48,012 nt of DNA from Methanothrix sp. (GTDB lineage Archaea; Halobacteriota; Methanosarcinia; Methanotrichales; Methanotrichaceae): positions 1 through 48,012 of the forward strand of contig JAGPMN010000008.1 of assembly GCA_018052825.1 (NCBI GenBank), given 5' to 3'. The notes below the pieces were generated by a model. The model made no database searches. It saw only the letters and a program-made list of their open reading frames with translations, and was not told the origin of the DNA. Position numbers and translations under genes: made by a program. Positions within the stretch are counted from its first letter, which is position 1. The number at the start of each line of letters is the position of its first letter. Shown here one piece after another: positions 7,895-15,892 of the stretch.

Positions 7895-8485
7895 ATGCAG
7901 AACGACAATGATTCCTGGCCGCCTGTGCGCGGCGACTACCGGGTAGGAGATGCGGCCGGCAGCGTGGCCGTAGTGACCCTGGCCAGCCGCATCTTTCCGG
8001 AGGGCTCTGCCATCTGCGGCCCCTGCAAGACGGAGAACCTGGGGATCGAGAAGATCGTGGCCAATGTAATATCCAACTGCAACATCCGCTTCATCATTAT
8101 TTGTGGAGCTGAGTCAAGGGGCCACCTGCCCGGCGATACTATTCTGGCTCTACATAAGAATGGAATAGATGAGCAGGGAAGGATCATAGGCTCGAGGGGT
8201 GCCATTCCCTTCATTCAAAACCTGCCGCGAGAGGCGATCCTGCGCTTTCAGGATCAGGTGCAGATCATAGATCGCACGGGCCTCGATGATATCGCGCAGA
8301 TCGAGGAGCAGATCTGCAAGTACAGCCTGCTGGGCGAGCAGCTCGGCCCGTACCCTGCCGAGCCCATCTATATTGTGAAGAGAAAAGCGCGGGCGAAGGA
8401 GGTCTGCTCCGGCTCTGGTGATCTGTCTTTGGGGTGCGGAACTGTCATGGATGCATCAGCCTGGCTGGTTATGCAGGAGGTATGA
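7895..8485 (+). CDS. mtxA: soluble MtrA-like corrinoid methyltransferase subunit
   Basis: A 196-residue homologue of MtrA, the cobamide-carrying subunit of tetrahydromethanopterin:coenzyme M methyltransferase. The family N-terminus (SWPPVRGDY) and the corrinoid region ESRGHLPG are clear; His77 is the expected lower cobalt ligand. True MtrA is about 240 residues and ends in a membrane helix. This protein stops at about 196 with no hydrophobic C-terminal segment, so it should be cytosolic. It is followed at once by an MtrH-like gene, with none of mtrB-G nearby. The pair matches the mtxA-mtxH arrangement known from Methanosarcina barkeri. The methyl donor and acceptor are unknown. Confidence 0.85.
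   Translation: MQNDNDSWPPVRGDYRVGDAAGSVAVVTLASRIFPEGSAICGPCKTENLGIEKIVANVISNCNIRFIIICGAESRGHLPGDTILALHKNGIDEQGRIIGSRGAIPFIQNLPREAILRFQDQVQIIDRTGLDDIAQIEEQICKYSLLGEQLGPYPAEPIYIVKRKARAKEVCSGSGDLSLGCGTVMDASAWLVMQEV
8475..8480 (+). promoter_or_regulatory. ribosome binding site of the mtrH-like gene inside the mtrA-like gene
   Basis: AGGAGG lies within the last codons of the upstream gene, 8 nt before the ATG at 8489, consistent with translational coupling. Confidence 0.65.
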
Positions 8486-8488
8486 CGC

Positions 8489-9412
8489 ATGTTTAGATTC
8501 AGCAGAGAGCAGTCCGTGGTCAATATAGGGGGCGTTAAGATAGGAGGCCAGCCTGGAGAGCTGCCCACAGCCCTCTGCGGAACCATCTTCTATCAAGGCC
8601 AGAGGATTGTTCAGGATGAAGAGAAGGGGCTGTTCGACCATGCCAGGGCTGAGCAGCTGATCGCCCGTCAGGCGGAGCTGGCAGAGGAGACAGGCTGCCC
8701 GGACGTCCTGCATATATATGCCCGGAGCATCCAGGCAGTGGAGAGGTATCTCGACTTCTCCGACGGAGTGTGGAGTGGCCCGCTGATCATCGATTCAGCC
8801 GATTCAGCCACGCGAGCCGGAGCGGCCCAGATGGCCACTGAGCTGGGATACGCCGACCGGACGGTATATAACAGCCTGAGCCTCGCCACTGAGGAGGAGG
8901 AGGCAGAGGCGATCAGAGAATCTGATATCGATTCTGCGATCATCCTGGCATATAATCCAGCCGAGCCAGGAGTTGACGGATCTCTGGCCGTTCTGGAGAC
9001 GGGTGGCCGGGTGATGGAGGAGGGCCTCCTTCCCAAGGCCGCCGGGCTTGGCCTGGCCAATCTGCTCATCGACCCAGGGGCCATGCCGCTTGGCAGCGGA
9101 GCAGGAGCAGCTCTGCGCTTCTCTGTTGTGGCCAAAAGCCGCCTCGGCCTTCCAGTGGGCTCTGGAATTCACAATGCGGTTTCGGCCTGGCAATGGCTGT
9201 CTGCAAAGGACAGGACGGCAAAGAGGTGCTGCGATGCGGCAGCTGCAGCCATGCAGCTTCTCTCGGCAGCCGACTTCCTTCTATACGGGCCCATTGAGAG
9301 CGCCGAGTTCATATTTCCCGCAGCTGCCATGGCAGACATACTCGTAGCCGAGGCGGTGGCCGGCCTGGATGTGGAGCCCGCCGCCTGGCATCCAGCCAAT
9401 AAGCTGGTCTAG
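8489..9412 (+). CDS. mtxH: MtrH-like methyltransferase
   Basis: A 307-residue homologue of MtrH, the subunit that moves the methyl group between tetrahydromethanopterin and the corrinoid of MtrA. Family hallmarks are the start FRFSREQSVVNIGGVKIGGQPGE, the TIM-barrel segments LIIDSADSATRAGA and ILAYNP, and NLLIDPGAMPLGSGAGAALRF. It begins 3 nt after the mtrA-like gene. It forms a two-gene unit, so it probably acts with the soluble MtrA-like protein instead of the Na+-pumping complex. Its TAG overlaps the stop codon of the convergent glycosyltransferase gene in the palindrome CTAG (9409-9412). Confidence 0.88.
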   Translation: MFRFSREQSVVNIGGVKIGGQPGELPTALCGTIFYQGQRIVQDEEKGLFDHARAEQLIARQAELAEETGCPDVLHIYARSIQAVERYLDFSDGVWSGPLIIDSADSATRAGAAQMATELGYADRTVYNSLSLATEEEEAEAIRESDIDSAIILAYNPAEPGVDGSLAVLETGGRVMEEGLLPKAAGLGLANLLIDPGAMPLGSGAGAALRFSVVAKSRLGLPVGSGIHNAVSAWQWLSAKDRTAKRCCDAAAAAMQLLSAADFLLYGPIESAEFIFPAAAMADILVAEAVAGLDVEPAAWHPANKLV

Positions 9413-10521
9413 TCCAGGTGCTTGCTGAACACATCTCTGTAGAGCCTCTTTACATTCTCCTGGGTCTTTGCCATCTCAGGAAATCCCCGGAAACTCATAG
9501 CAGCCTGCACATCATCTGGCAGATTCAGCCGGTACTGGCTGCGGGAGAGAAACCAGCCCTGCCTCGCATAGTAGCGAGAGAGGTACTCCTGCTCGGTCTG
9601 GCCCGGCGTAGGGATGAACAGGCCGTGCCTTTTGTCCAGCTCCGCCATCTCCATCATAGTGGTATAGCCCGACCTGGTGATGATGAACCTGGCCCGGTTC
9701 ATGAGGGCAGCCTTATCCTCGGAGGAGACGTAGGAGTGCACTGTGGTCATTTCATCGATCTTTTCGTGCCTCTCCTTCTGGGGGCTGCCCAGGAGGACGG
9801 TCTTTTCCCCGGGAAGGGCAGCGATCTGCCTGAGGACGATCTCCTCCAGCCTGCTCCTCTGCGGCTCGGGGCCGGAGACCACAGCCAGATAGTCCAGGTC
9901 CTCGGCGACCTGCAGCTTTCTGGTGCTGGTCAGAATTCCTGCATAGTAGGCTCTAATGTTGGTTCTTTTTATGGAGGAGCGGCAGAGCTTTCCGCTCAGG
10001 TTCTTACTGCCGTCTGATTTGCGATCGATATTTTTGGGATCTATGTCAGGTACGATCACGCCCCTGAATTTGCCGTGAAAGAAGCTGTTGAAGGGCATTG
10101 TCAGAAGCTCAAAAGGATAGAGGTAGCCGGGCAGGCTGTAGCGGAGCTGGTGGGTGATGAAGTAGCTGGGAGTCCTGCTGCTGTAGACGCACATGCGATT
10201 GTCGCTGATGATAAGGTCGAACTTGTTCTCTGATTCAATCTGCTCCATCCTCCTTCTCTCTGCGGCAAAGGCGCTGAGGACAGAGGGGATGCCGGCGATG
10301 AATGCCGGCAAAAAGAAGCGCGAGTCGCTGTATGGCGCGGGGTAGTCTTTGAAGACCAGGAAGTTGCACTCAGGGCACTCTCTTTGCAGCAGTGCCAGTG
10401 CGTTTCCGCTGCTGCCCACTGTGACGGTATGCCCATGGTGCAGCAGCTCCTCTATAATTGGAATGTCCCTGGTGCTGTGGCCCAGCCCCCAGTTCAGAGG
10501 GCTGACAAATACATGCCCCAT
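9409..10521 (-). CDS. GT-B fold glycosyltransferase (MurG/GT28-like)
   Basis: A 370-residue protein starting MGHVFVSPLNWGLGHSTRDIPIIEELLHHGHTV, the glycine-rich N-terminal loop typical of GT-B enzymes. The C-terminal half holds the nucleotide-sugar site: KTVLLGSPQ, then VHSYVSSEDKAALMNRARFIITRSGYTTMMEMAELDKRHGLFIPTPGQTEQEYLS, closely resembling MurG-type donor loops. It should transfer a sugar to a lipid, protein or surface glycan; donor and acceptor are unknown. A minus-strand TATA-like element near 10545-10555, about 28 nt before the ATG, with no ribosome site, suggests a leaderless transcript. Confidence 0.82.
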   Translation of the reverse strand: MGHVFVSPLNWGLGHSTRDIPIIEELLHHGHTVTVGSSGNALALLQRECPECNFLVFKDYPAPYSDSRFFLPAFIAGIPSVLSAFAAERRRMEQIESENKFDLIISDNRMCVYSSRTPSYFITHQLRYSLPGYLYPFELLTMPFNSFFHGKFRGVIVPDIDPKNIDRKSDGSKNLSGKLCRSSIKRTNIRAYYAGILTSTRKLQVAEDLDYLAVVSGPEPQRSRLEEIVLRQIAALPGEKTVLLGSPQKERHEKIDEMTTVHSYVSSEDKAALMNRARFIITRSGYTTMMEMAELDKRHGLFIPTPGQTEQEYLSRYYARQGWFLSRSQYRLNLPDDVQAAMSFRGFPEMAKTQENVKRLYRDVFSKHLD

Positions 10522-10575
10522 GGATCAGAGCTAGCATCTGAGGATAATATAAATCATTTGGCAGATTTGGCGGAA

Positions 10576-11319
10576 TCAGTGCCAGGAGAGGTTGAAGCCG
10601 ATCAGGTAGAGTAGAGCGATGAGAGCCGGCTGGTGAATCAGGTAGACCGCAAGGGAGTGTCTGCCAAGCATGGCAAGCACCCTCACAGGGGCGAAGCTCT
10701 CCCAGTCAGGCAGGCGAATCTTGCGCTGGAAGCCCGGGTAGAGCAGGTCTCCCAGGGCCGCTCCAATCAGCACCACCCCAAACCAGGGAACGACGGGGGT
10801 GTAGTCCACAGAGCAGTAGCCGGGCGGAGATAGCCCAAGCCAGAGCAGCCACGGATGGCCGACGGAAAGAGCGGGCAAATACAGTCCGGCCACTATTATC
10901 AGCATGCCAAATATGAAGTTGTTCCTGCCCATGCCCAGAAAGGGATAGGCGAAAAGCAGAGAGATGGCTATGAGGTGCAGAGCCCCGAAGGCTATGAAGC
11001 ACTCTCCCAGAAAGTGATATGTGACAACGGAGATACCCATGGCCAGGAGCAATATGAAAAGAGCCCTTTCCGCGAGATGTAAGAGGTAGCCGGACTTCTG
11101 CCCGGAAAGCCTGGACCGGCTGCGGCTGAGTGTGAGGGATAGGCCGGCCAGGAGCAGGAAGAGCGATAGAGTGATGCGGGCGGCTGCGAGGGCAGGTCCT
11201 GAGGCGACATCTATCCGGTAGATTTGAAAGTAGTTGAGGTCAAATGCCAGATGGTAGAGGACCATAGAGACGACTGCTGTGCCTCTCAGCAGGTCCACCT
11301 CCCAAAAGCGATACTGCAT
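10576..11319 (-). CDS. DUF1624 multi-pass membrane protein (acetyltransferase-like)
   Basis: A 247-residue integral membrane protein with about seven helices. The start YRFWEVDLLRGTAVVSMVLYHLAFDLNYF is the hallmark of the DUF1624 family, which is related to heparan-alpha-glucosaminide N-acetyltransferase. The Arg and His in LRG...YH are the conserved polar residues. The C-terminal LAMLGRHSLAVYLIHQPAL is also typical of membrane acyltransferases. A role in acylating a surface glycan is plausible next to the glycosyltransferase, but this is inference. Confidence 0.8.
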   Translation of the reverse strand: MQYRFWEVDLLRGTAVVSMVLYHLAFDLNYFQIYRIDVASGPALAAARITLSLFLLLAGLSLTLSRSRSRLSGQKSGYLLHLAERALFILLLAMGISVVTYHFLGECFIAFGALHLIAISLLFAYPFLGMGRNNFIFGMLIIVAGLYLPALSVGHPWLLWLGLSPPGYCSVDYTPVVPWFGVVLIGAALGDLLYPGFQRKIRLPDWESFAPVRVLAMLGRHSLAVYLIHQPALIALLYLIGFNLSWH

Positions 11320-11361
11320 AGAAAAAAATGGAAGGCTGGAAGCTGGCGGATAGACAATCCT

Positions 11362-12417
11362 TTAGAGGATTATCTCAATGTCAAGCTCCTCTGCCAGTTC
11401 CTTGTAGCGGTTTCTGATGGTGACCTCGGTTACTCCCGCCACGTCGGCCACCTCCCTCTGCGTCCTTCTGTCACCGCAGAGTATGGAGGCAATGTAGATG
11501 GCGGCTGCAGCTACGCCCGTGGGCCCGCGCCCGCTGGTAAGCTCCTTTTCCGCTGCCTGGCGCAGGATCTCAATTCCCTTGGCCTGCACCTCGCCCTTCA
11601 AATTCAGGCCGGAGCAGAAGCGGGGGATATAGTCGATTGGGCTTGTCGGCATCAGCTTCAGCGCCAGCTCGCGGGATACAAAGCGATACGTTCTGCCGAT
11701 CTCTTTTCTGGAGACCCTGGACACCTCTGCGATCTCATCCAGAGTGCGGGGCACATTGCACTGGCGGCAGGCTGCATAGAGAGCTGCGGCTGCCACGCCC
11801 TCAATGCTCCGACCGCGAATGAGGTTTTTGTCCACGGCCTTTCTGTAGACCACTGCTGCGGTCTCACGCACATTTCGAGAGAGGCCTAGGGCCGAAGCCA
11901 TGCGGTCCAGCTCAGAGAGCGCAAAGGCCAGGTTTCTCTCAGTGGCATTGCTGACCCTGATGCGCCTCTGCCACTTTCTCAGCCGGTACAGTTGCGCCCG
12001 GTTCTTGGAGGATATCGTCTTGCCGTAGGAGTCCCGGTTTCGCCAGTCGATCATGGTGGAGAGGCCCTTGTCGTGGATGGTGTATGTCATTGGAGCGCCC
12101 ACCCTCGACCTCTTCATGCGCTGGTCGTGGTCGAAGGCCCTCCATTCCGGTCCCTGGTCTATGAAGTTCTCATCTATCACGAGGCCGCAGTCGGAGCAGA
12201 CCAGCTCCGCACGCTCATAGTCGCGCACGAGGGTGTGGCTTCCGCACTCCGGGCACTCCACAGTGAACTTCTCAAACTCGTCTACCTTCTCCTTCTCGTG
12301 TTTGAGCCGGGTCCTCTCCTTCAGCTTCTCCGGCTCTACCCTCTCTATCTCTCTAAGCTTCTCTATCTCTTCCACTTTCCATCTCTCCCCGACGCCTCGT
12401 CGGTGTAAAGCTTCCAT
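11362..12417 (-). CDS. tfb: transcription initiation factor TFB
   Basis: A 351-residue archaeal TFIIB. A charged N-terminal extension (1-50) precedes the zinc ribbon (CPEC at about 55-58, CSDC at 74-77), the B-finger region ([37 protein letters not shown]) and two cyclin repeats ending in the B-recognition helix ([23 protein letters not shown]). It recruits RNA polymerase to TATA/TBP. The ATG at 12417 would overlap the end of gar1 by 55 nt in a different frame. A GTG at 12375 (residue 15) with GGGGAG upstream would reduce the overlap to 13 nt and still keep the ribbon intact. Gar1 and TFB genes are neighbours in many archaea. Confidence 0.96.
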   Translation of the reverse strand: MEALHRRGVGERWKVEEIEKLREIERVEPEKLKERTRLKHEKEKVDEFEKFTVECPECGSHTLVRDYERAELVCSDCGLVIDENFIDQGPEWRAFDHDQRMKRSRVGAPMTYTIHDKGLSTMIDWRNRDSYGKTISSKNRAQLYRLRKWQRRIRVSNATERNLAFALSELDRMASALGLSRNVRETAAVVYRKAVDKNLIRGRSIEGVAAAALYAACRQCNVPRTLDEIAEVSRVSRKEIGRTYRFVSRELALKLMPTSPIDYIPRFCSGLNLKGEVQAKGIEILRQAAEKELTSGRGPTGVAAAAIYIASILCGDRRTQREVADVAGVTEVTIRNRYKELAEELDIEIIL

Positions 12418-12626
12418 CCGACGTAGGCAGCGGCATCTGCTCCTCTATTTGGTCGAACGATGATGTATGGATGGCTGACCGGCCCGAATATATCGAAAAC
12501 CCTTCCCACACGCGTCCTCTTTTTATCAACTGCCCAGGAACCCACCCTGGGGATCTCTGCAATCTGCTCGCTTTGGACAATTAATTTATTTTGTACTACA
12601 TGAAGAGCGGTGCCTAATCTCTTCAA
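12363..12626 (-). CDS. gar1: H/ACA RNA-protein complex protein Gar1
   Basis: An 87-residue Gar1/Naf1-family protein, the component of H/ACA guide RNPs that assists pseudouridylation of rRNA. The family core is visible as [16 protein letters not shown]...[34 protein letters not shown]. The start is a TTG with GAGGTGG just upstream. The gene ends inside the 5' part of tfb and is probably co-transcribed with it from the promoter at 12659-12669. Confidence 0.88.
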   Translation of the reverse strand: MKRLGTALHVVQNKLIVQSEQIAEIPRVGSWAVDKKRTRVGRVFDIFGPVSHPYIIVRPNRGADAAAYVGWKLYTDEASGRDGKWKR

Positions 12627-12658
12627 GAGGCCACCTCATCTATATAGATGCAGAACTA

Positions 12659-12669
12659 CTATTTAAGCC
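12659..12669. promoter_or_regulatory. palindromic TATA element shared by gar1-tfb and nog1
   Basis: The plus strand reads CTATTTAAGCC and the minus strand GGCTTAAATAG, both good archaeal TATA boxes. Its centre lies about 26 nt before the nog1 ATG at 12689, which would make nog1 leaderless. It lies about 37 nt before the gar1 TTG at 12626, leaving a leader of about 11 nt that carries a GAGGTGG ribosome site. Confidence 0.5.
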
Positions 12670-12688
12670 TTCCGAAAACCATTTATGT

Positions 12689-13651
12689 ATGACTGCCTTT
12701 GTAAAGGCTTATCATCCCGGGCAGGCAAATATAGAGCCGATGTTCGAGCAGCTTCCCACCGTCCCAACCTCCCAGGAGCTTTTGGATAAGGCCTTCCGCA
12801 GAGCATCCCGGGCCGATGATAATGAGTCCATGGTACAGAACGCCGGAAATATCCTCTCCGATAATCTCTCCAACCTGGTGCGCAAGTTTCCCTCCTTCGA
12901 GCGTCTTCCACCATTCTACAGGGAGATGGCAGATGTCATGGTGGGCGAGGACCGCCTGAGAATCAGCCTCTCCCGCCTGGGCTGGGCCTCAAAGCAGATA
13001 CGTTTGATCACAAAGGAGTTCAAGCGCTCCCGTGGCCAGGACAGCTCTGCCGCCCGGAGGTCCGCCTTCGGCCGCTTCTCCTCTGTGATCGGGTCCATTG
13101 AGAAGGACCTGCTCTTCCTCAACGAGGCCAGAAACCTGCTGCGCCACATTCCCACAGTGGATGCAAGCCTGCCCACCATTCTCATCGCCGGCTATCCCAA
13201 TGTGGGCAAGTCCAGCTTCATCGTCCGGGTGACAGGAGCCAGGCCGAAGATCGCCAGCTATCCCTTTACCACGCGGGGAATCTTCGTAGGCCATTTCTCC
13301 CGGGGGGAGATGAGGTATCAGGTGGTGGACACGCCGGGCCTCCTGGACAGGCCGATGCAGGAGAGAAATGAGGTCGAGAGGCAGACGGTTGCCGCCCTCA
13401 GCCACCTGCAGGGGGTGGTGCTCTATATCGTGGACCCAAGCGAGCACTGCGGCTTTCCCCTGGCCTCCCAGCTCTCCCTGGCGGCTGACCTTAAGGAGTG
13501 GATAAAGCTTCCCATGCTGGTTGTGGCCAATAAATCAGACATGGACGCAGAGGAAAGAGGTAAGGATTTCAGGCTGAAGATGTCCACAGAAAGCGGAGAG
13601 GGCGTGGATGCCGTGCTGGAAGAGCTGATCGGCATGCTGCAGGCCCCATAA
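12689..13651 (+). CDS. Nog1-family GTP-binding protein
   Basis: A 320-residue GTPase of the Nog1/OBG group. A helical N-terminal domain (about 18-165, starting MFEQLPTVPTSQELLDKAFRRASR) precedes the G domain: G1 GYPNVGKS (168-175), the switch segment YPFTTRG, G3 DTPG (214-217) and G4 NKSD (281-284). Eukaryotic Nog1 acts in 60S ribosome assembly, and a ribosome-biogenesis role is the best guess here. Related family members start at MFEQLPTVP, equal to the ATG at 12740. The ATG at 12689 is supported by TATA spacing. Confidence 0.88.
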   Translation: MTAFVKAYHPGQANIEPMFEQLPTVPTSQELLDKAFRRASRADDNESMVQNAGNILSDNLSNLVRKFPSFERLPPFYREMADVMVGEDRLRISLSRLGWASKQIRLITKEFKRSRGQDSSAARRSAFGRFSSVIGSIEKDLLFLNEARNLLRHIPTVDASLPTILIAGYPNVGKSSFIVRVTGARPKIASYPFTTRGIFVGHFSRGEMRYQVVDTPGLLDRPMQERNEVERQTVAALSHLQGVVLYIVDPSEHCGFPLASQLSLAADLKEWIKLPMLVVANKSDMDAEERGKDFRLKMSTESGEGVDAVLEELIGMLQAP

Positions 13652-13660
13652 AAATAGAAT

Positions 13661-14062
13661 TCATAGCCTCTGCTTTATGATATACTCCACCAGCTCCCGT
13701 GAGAGCCCGGTCTCGCGGGACACGGCTCTGGCGATATCGCCCCTACCGGCACCGCTGGCGGCAAGCCGGTCGATCCTCTTGAAGACGACATCATCTATAT
13801 TGTAGTATTCATCTACGTCCTTTCTGTGGCCCCAGACGTCGCCTTCCAGGAGTTGCACGCCCTGAATGGCCAAGAACATCTCGCTGGCCCTGGAGATCGT
13901 CCTCCTGTAGGAGGCGGGCACCTGTACCATTCTGATGCCGGGGCAGCTCTGCATCAGCCTGAATACATCGGTGTTCGCCGCCCGGAAGGCCAGGTGCACT
14001 ATCTGTTCGTTTCGGTTCAAGTCTCCAATCTCTTTCCTGGAGCTGACAACTCTTAGCTTCAT
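13661..14062 (-). CDS. DUF1699 family protein, copy 1
   Basis: A 133-residue cytosolic protein of a family I know from Methanosarcinales. It starts MKLRVVSSRKEIGDLNRNEQIVHLAFRAANTDV and contains GVQLLEGDVWGHRKDVDEYYNI, then a helical C-terminus resembling a small DNA-binding module (AVSRETGLSRELVEYIIKQ). A second copy lies at 29465-29872, with long identical stretches. An upstream GTG at 14074 would add MWVS. The ATG at 14062 aligns with the paralogue and has GGTGTGGG ahead of it. The function is unknown; the C-terminal helix-turn-helix-like segment suggests nucleic acid binding (inference). Confidence 0.8.
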   Translation of the reverse strand: MKLRVVSSRKEIGDLNRNEQIVHLAFRAANTDVFRLMQSCPGIRMVQVPASYRRTISRASEMFLAIQGVQLLEGDVWGHRKDVDEYYNIDDVVFKRIDRLAASGAGRGDIARAVSRETGLSRELVEYIIKQRL

Positions 14063-14261
14063 CGATACCCACACCGTCAGAAAGAAGCACTGACAGTTTT
14101 AACAATCTTGCATTGATCTGTAGGCATATAAGTCTATTGTATGAGAGGCAAAATTGCTTGAGTCAGACAATACAGGCGTCTTCTTCAAGTCTGCAAAAAA
14201 TGAGAAGAGGAATAGGCAACTGGCTTTGCCAGCTGGAGCATTTTGAATATATTTTTTTATA

Positions 14262-14837
14262 TCAATCCTGCGCGACGGCCAGGCACAGAATGTGGATTTG
14301 CTCGAAGAAGAGACTCTCGCTTGCCACGATCCGGGCGTTGAGGCCTGCGGCTGCCGCCGTCTCCAGCACTTCGGATAGACCTGTCAGGCTGGATACGGCC
14401 AGCAGCGCCCGCCCTCCGGGCAGAAGGTGCGCCGGCAGGTCCCGTATAAATCTATCTACCGTCTCCCGGCCGCTAGCCCCGCCGTCCAGTGCCCGGTCTA
14501 TCCACCGGCCCGTCCGCTCCTCCGGCTTCGTGGGAAGATAGGGGGCATTGAAGAGCACCAGATCAAAGCGGCCTTTAATGCCTGAGAGGAGATCTGCACG
14601 AACGACCTCGACTCCAGCCGCCTTCGCCGCATGTACTGCATGGGGATTGATATCCGTAGCTATGACCCTCCGGACGCTGCCGGCCAGCTCCTGACTCACG
14701 AACCCGCTGCCGCAGCCGATCTCCAGGACGCTGTCCGCCGGTCTGGCCGCGGCCCGTGCGGCGGCCAGGAGGAGAAATGTATCCTCGGCGGGAGGATAGA
14801 CCTCGTCGCGGTCGTAGGCTGGAGAGGAGGTGGGCAT
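14262..14837 (-). CDS. HemK/PrmC-like SAM-dependent methyltransferase
   Basis: A 191-residue class I methyltransferase. It contains YPPAEDTFLL, the SAM motif LEIGCGSGFVSQELA (38-52), an acidic TDINPHAVHAA strand and the substrate motif at 97-100. In HemK-type enzymes that motif is NPPY and binds the amide of the target residue; here it is NAPY, followed by the usual LPT. The short single-domain form resembles HemK2/Mtq2, which in archaea and eukaryotes methylates the glutamine of the release factor aRF1 GGQ loop. That target is inferred. Confidence 0.85.
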   Translation of the reverse strand: MPTSSPAYDRDEVYPPAEDTFLLLAAARAAARPADSVLEIGCGSGFVSQELAGSVRRVIATDINPHAVHAAKAAGVEVVRADLLSGIKGRFDLVLFNAPYLPTKPEERTGRWIDRALDGGASGRETVDRFIRDLPAHLLPGGRALLAVSSLTGLSEVLETAAAAGLNARIVASESLFFEQIHILCLAVAQD

Positions 14838-14956
14838 GGACAGAAATTGCTGCGTTCTGAGGAAGATAAGCTTTGGCTATGGAGTGAATTTGCATGGCCG
14901 AATTTCTCGTGCAGCATCAGCCTCACGTCACCAGGTACACTGCCGCTACTATCGTG

Positions 14957-14984
14957 TAGAGTCCTCTCATGTGGAGTCCTCTCA
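14957..14984 (+). repeat. short direct repeat upstream of the polyprenyl synthase gene
   Basis: GAGTCCTCTCA occurs twice, spaced by 5 nt, just before the TATA element at 14991. It could be a regulator site or chance. Confidence 0.35.
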
Positions 14985-14990
14985 GCAAAA

Positions 14991-15000
14991 GCTAAATAGA
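14991..15000 (+). promoter_or_regulatory. TATA box of the polyprenyl synthase gene
   Basis: GCTAAATAGA is centred about 27 nt before the ATG at 15023. No ribosome site is visible, so a leaderless mRNA is likely. Confidence 0.45.
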
Positions 15001-15022
15001 TACGCCTGCAGTACCTCACTCG

Positions 15023-15892
15023 ATGTTCTCCGGCTGGAACGAATACCATCTTATCAATGATCAGCTTGCGGCCCTTGCAGGGACTCTGCCCGACTCTTCC
15101 ATGGGGGAGATAATCGGCTATGCGCTCTCCTCTCCGGGAAAGAGGGTCAGGCCCCTCATACTGCTCTTCTCCGCTCAGGCCTTCGGTGCGGCCGCCAGCC
15201 GGGCCATGGACGCTGCCGTAGCCGTTGAGCTGGTTCATGCCGCCTCCCTGGTGCATGACGACATACTCGACCTGGGGGTAGAGAGGCGGGGCGCACAGAG
15301 CGTCTTTGAGCGCTACGGGCCTGAGGTGGCGCTGCTCGCTGGCGACTGGCTTATATCGCGATCTATCGACATGGTATCCGGCTACAGCCAGCCGGTGATC
15401 AGGGCTTTCTCCCGGGCCTGTATGGACATGGCTGAGGGGGAGCTTCTAGATATGTCGGCTGCCAGCAGCCCTGACGATTATTACCAGTGCATATCCAAGA
15501 AGACCGCCGCCCTTTTCTCGGCATCAGCCAGGATGGGAGTGCTCATCGCAGGGGGGAGCAGCCGGGACGTGGCCTGCTTTGAGAGCTACGGCCGGCATCT
15601 GGGGCTGGGCTACCAGGTTCTGGATGACCTGGAGGAGTTTTTGGGGCTGGACCAGGGCAAATCATCTCAGAAGACATCCGTCACCCTCCCCAGGATCTAT
15701 AGCAGTCTGCCGGCTGCAGATGCGCCTTGCAACAGGTGCATTGAGACCATCGAGGATCACAGCGCCGCCGCCAGGGCAGCTCTCAGCAGGGCCGCAGGCC
15801 GGGAGGATATGAAGCTCCGGCTGGCGGCCATAGTGGAAGAGATGACCCGCCGGGGGCTTATGAGATGCAAATTGCAAAAAAGCCTCTGCTGA
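15023..15892 (+). CDS. polyprenyl (geranylgeranyl-type) diphosphate synthase
   Basis: A 289-residue trans-isoprenyl diphosphate synthase. It has GKRVRP, the first aspartate-rich motif DDILD (79-83) and a second region GYQVLDDLEEF (197-206). The residue five positions before the first motif is alanine; a small residue there allows products of C20 or longer. The second motif reads DDLEE instead of DDxxD, a mild deviation in the isopentenyl diphosphate site. Products could be GGPP for lipids or a longer chain such as the methanophenazine side chain. The gene overlaps the following radical SAM gene by 28 nt, implying coupling. Confidence 0.85.
   Translation: MFSGWNEYHLINDQLAALAGTLPDSSMGEIIGYALSSPGKRVRPLILLFSAQAFGAAASRAMDAAVAVELVHAASLVHDDILDLGVERRGAQSVFERYGPEVALLAGDWLISRSIDMVSGYSQPVIRAFSRACMDMAEGELLDMSAASSPDDYYQCISKKTAALFSASARMGVLIAGGSSRDVACFESYGRHLGLGYQVLDDLEEFLGLDQGKSSQKTSVTLPRIYSSLPAADAPCNRCIETIEDHSAAARAALSRAAGREDMKLRLAAIVEEMTRRGLMRCKLQKSLC

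Noticed and set aside
11224..11889. 221-codon plus-strand frame
   Set aside because: It is antisense to tfb, which is unmistakable; the frame has no domain and arises from GC-rich codon use.
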